From: Lachnospiraceae bacterium
GTDB taxonomy: Bacteria > Bacillota > Clostridia > Lachnospirales > Lachnospiraceae
Assembly: GCA_017460885.1 (NCBI GenBank)
Contig: JAFUAB010000033.1
Location: 1-56,321, forward strand
Direction of reading: 5' to 3'
Length of the DNA: 56,321 nt
The notes under the pieces were generated by a model. It saw only the letters and a list, made by a program, of their open reading frames with translations, had not been told where the DNA came from and did no database searches. Shown here piece after piece: positions 56,098-56,321 of the stretch. Position numbers and translations under genes: made by a program. Numbering within the stretch: the stretch's first letter is position 1; the number at the start of each line of letters is the position of its first letter.

Positions 56098-56321
56098 ATG
56101 ATAGAGAGACCTTTAATGAAGAAAATCCAATTATACCCAATAAACGTGTATAAAGAATCATTTACTATTACGAATTTTTCACGATTTAATGAACTTCTAA
56201 ATGATATATGTTTGCAAAATTATGATAGATCAGTCATTTGGAGTAAGGACTGTGAATATTTGTTTTACAGAAGAGTATCGACGGAATCTAAGTGTGAATT
56301 GGTTCCCATTCAGCAAAAGCA
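56098..56321 (+). CDS. Partial AT-rich gene running off the window, possible orphan immunity gene
   Basis: An open frame from ATG 56098 (or 56116, MKKIQLYPINVYKESF) continues to the window end without a stop. Composition is AT-rich. It follows directly after the Rhs fragment, the usual place for toxin-immunity genes. No family is recognised from the about 68 residues visible. Confidence 0.55.
   Translation, partial: MIERPLMKKIQLYPINVYKESFTITNFSRFNELLNDICLQNYDRSVIWSKDCEYLFYRRVSTESKCELVPIQQK

Overview
The window looks like a chromosomal segment of a fibre-degrading, low-GC Gram-positive anaerobe of the Lachnospiraceae type (Butyrivibrio or Eubacterium-like; genus not resolved). The reasons are strong AGGAGG Shine-Dalgarno sites, family-1 sugar ABC importers without their own ATPase, lipoprotein adaptors in place of outer-membrane parts, DUF1703-type AAA proteins, and the GH5/GH10/GH120 set. 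I saw no rRNA, tRNA or CRISPR. Almost everything reads on the + strand; the one convincing minus-strand gene is a diguanylate cyclase at 37880-38764.

Layout. 0-6.2 kb: the end of a DUF1703/PD-(D/E)XK AAA protein, a small inverted-repeat element, phosphoketolase (xfp), then two more ATPase genes. 6.2-9.5 kb: leuC, leuD and a coupled membrane protein of unknown role. 9.7-13.1 kb: a lipoprotein GH5 endoglucanase and a secreted GH10 xylanase with a carbohydrate-binding-like C-terminus. 13.2-26.7 kb: a large sugar-uptake locus behind a near-consensus promoter. It encodes a membrane-anchored binding protein fused to two CBM-like modules, two permeases, an NHL-propeller/TPR membrane protein, a Yip1-like protein, a DUF5696 protein, two more permeases and a lipoprotein binding protein. 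26.7-35.7 kb: a U32-like iron-sulfur candidate, then a MacB-type export system with two lipoprotein adaptors (one internally duplicated), one large FtsX permease and two ATPases. One ATPase carries an AbrB-like tail, and a palindromic element lies between the ATPase genes. 35.8-40.3 kb: an intracellular GH120 beta-xylosidase, the diguanylate cyclase and a type-B carboxylesterase. 40.3-44.7 kb: a 7TM sensor without output domain, an HD-GYP protein with a degenerate GGDEF tail, and a second U32-like paralogue. 44.8-46.5 kb: a decayed type I restriction operon in which a DUF3791/DUF3990 toxin-antitoxin-like cassette sits between hsdM and hsdS remnants. 46.8-51.7 kb: membrane-anchored clostripain-family peptidase, PD-(D/E)XK-like/winged-helix protein, membrane transglutaminase-like protein. 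51.7-55.1 kb: carB behind a perfect inverted repeat. 55.1-56.3 kb: AT-rich Rhs debris with orphan small genes.

How it fits together (inference): extracellular GH5/GH10 enzymes cut cellulose and xylan. The importers bring in oligosaccharides and borrow an ATPase encoded elsewhere. GH120 and the esterase finish xylo-oligosaccharides inside the cell, and phosphoketolase splits xylulose-5-phosphate to acetyl-phosphate and glyceraldehyde-3-phosphate. The c-di-GMP proteins could tie this to surface attachment. The least explained parts are the toxin cassette inside a dead restriction operon, the CBM-binding-protein/NHL/Yip1/DUF5696 locus and the U32-like pair.
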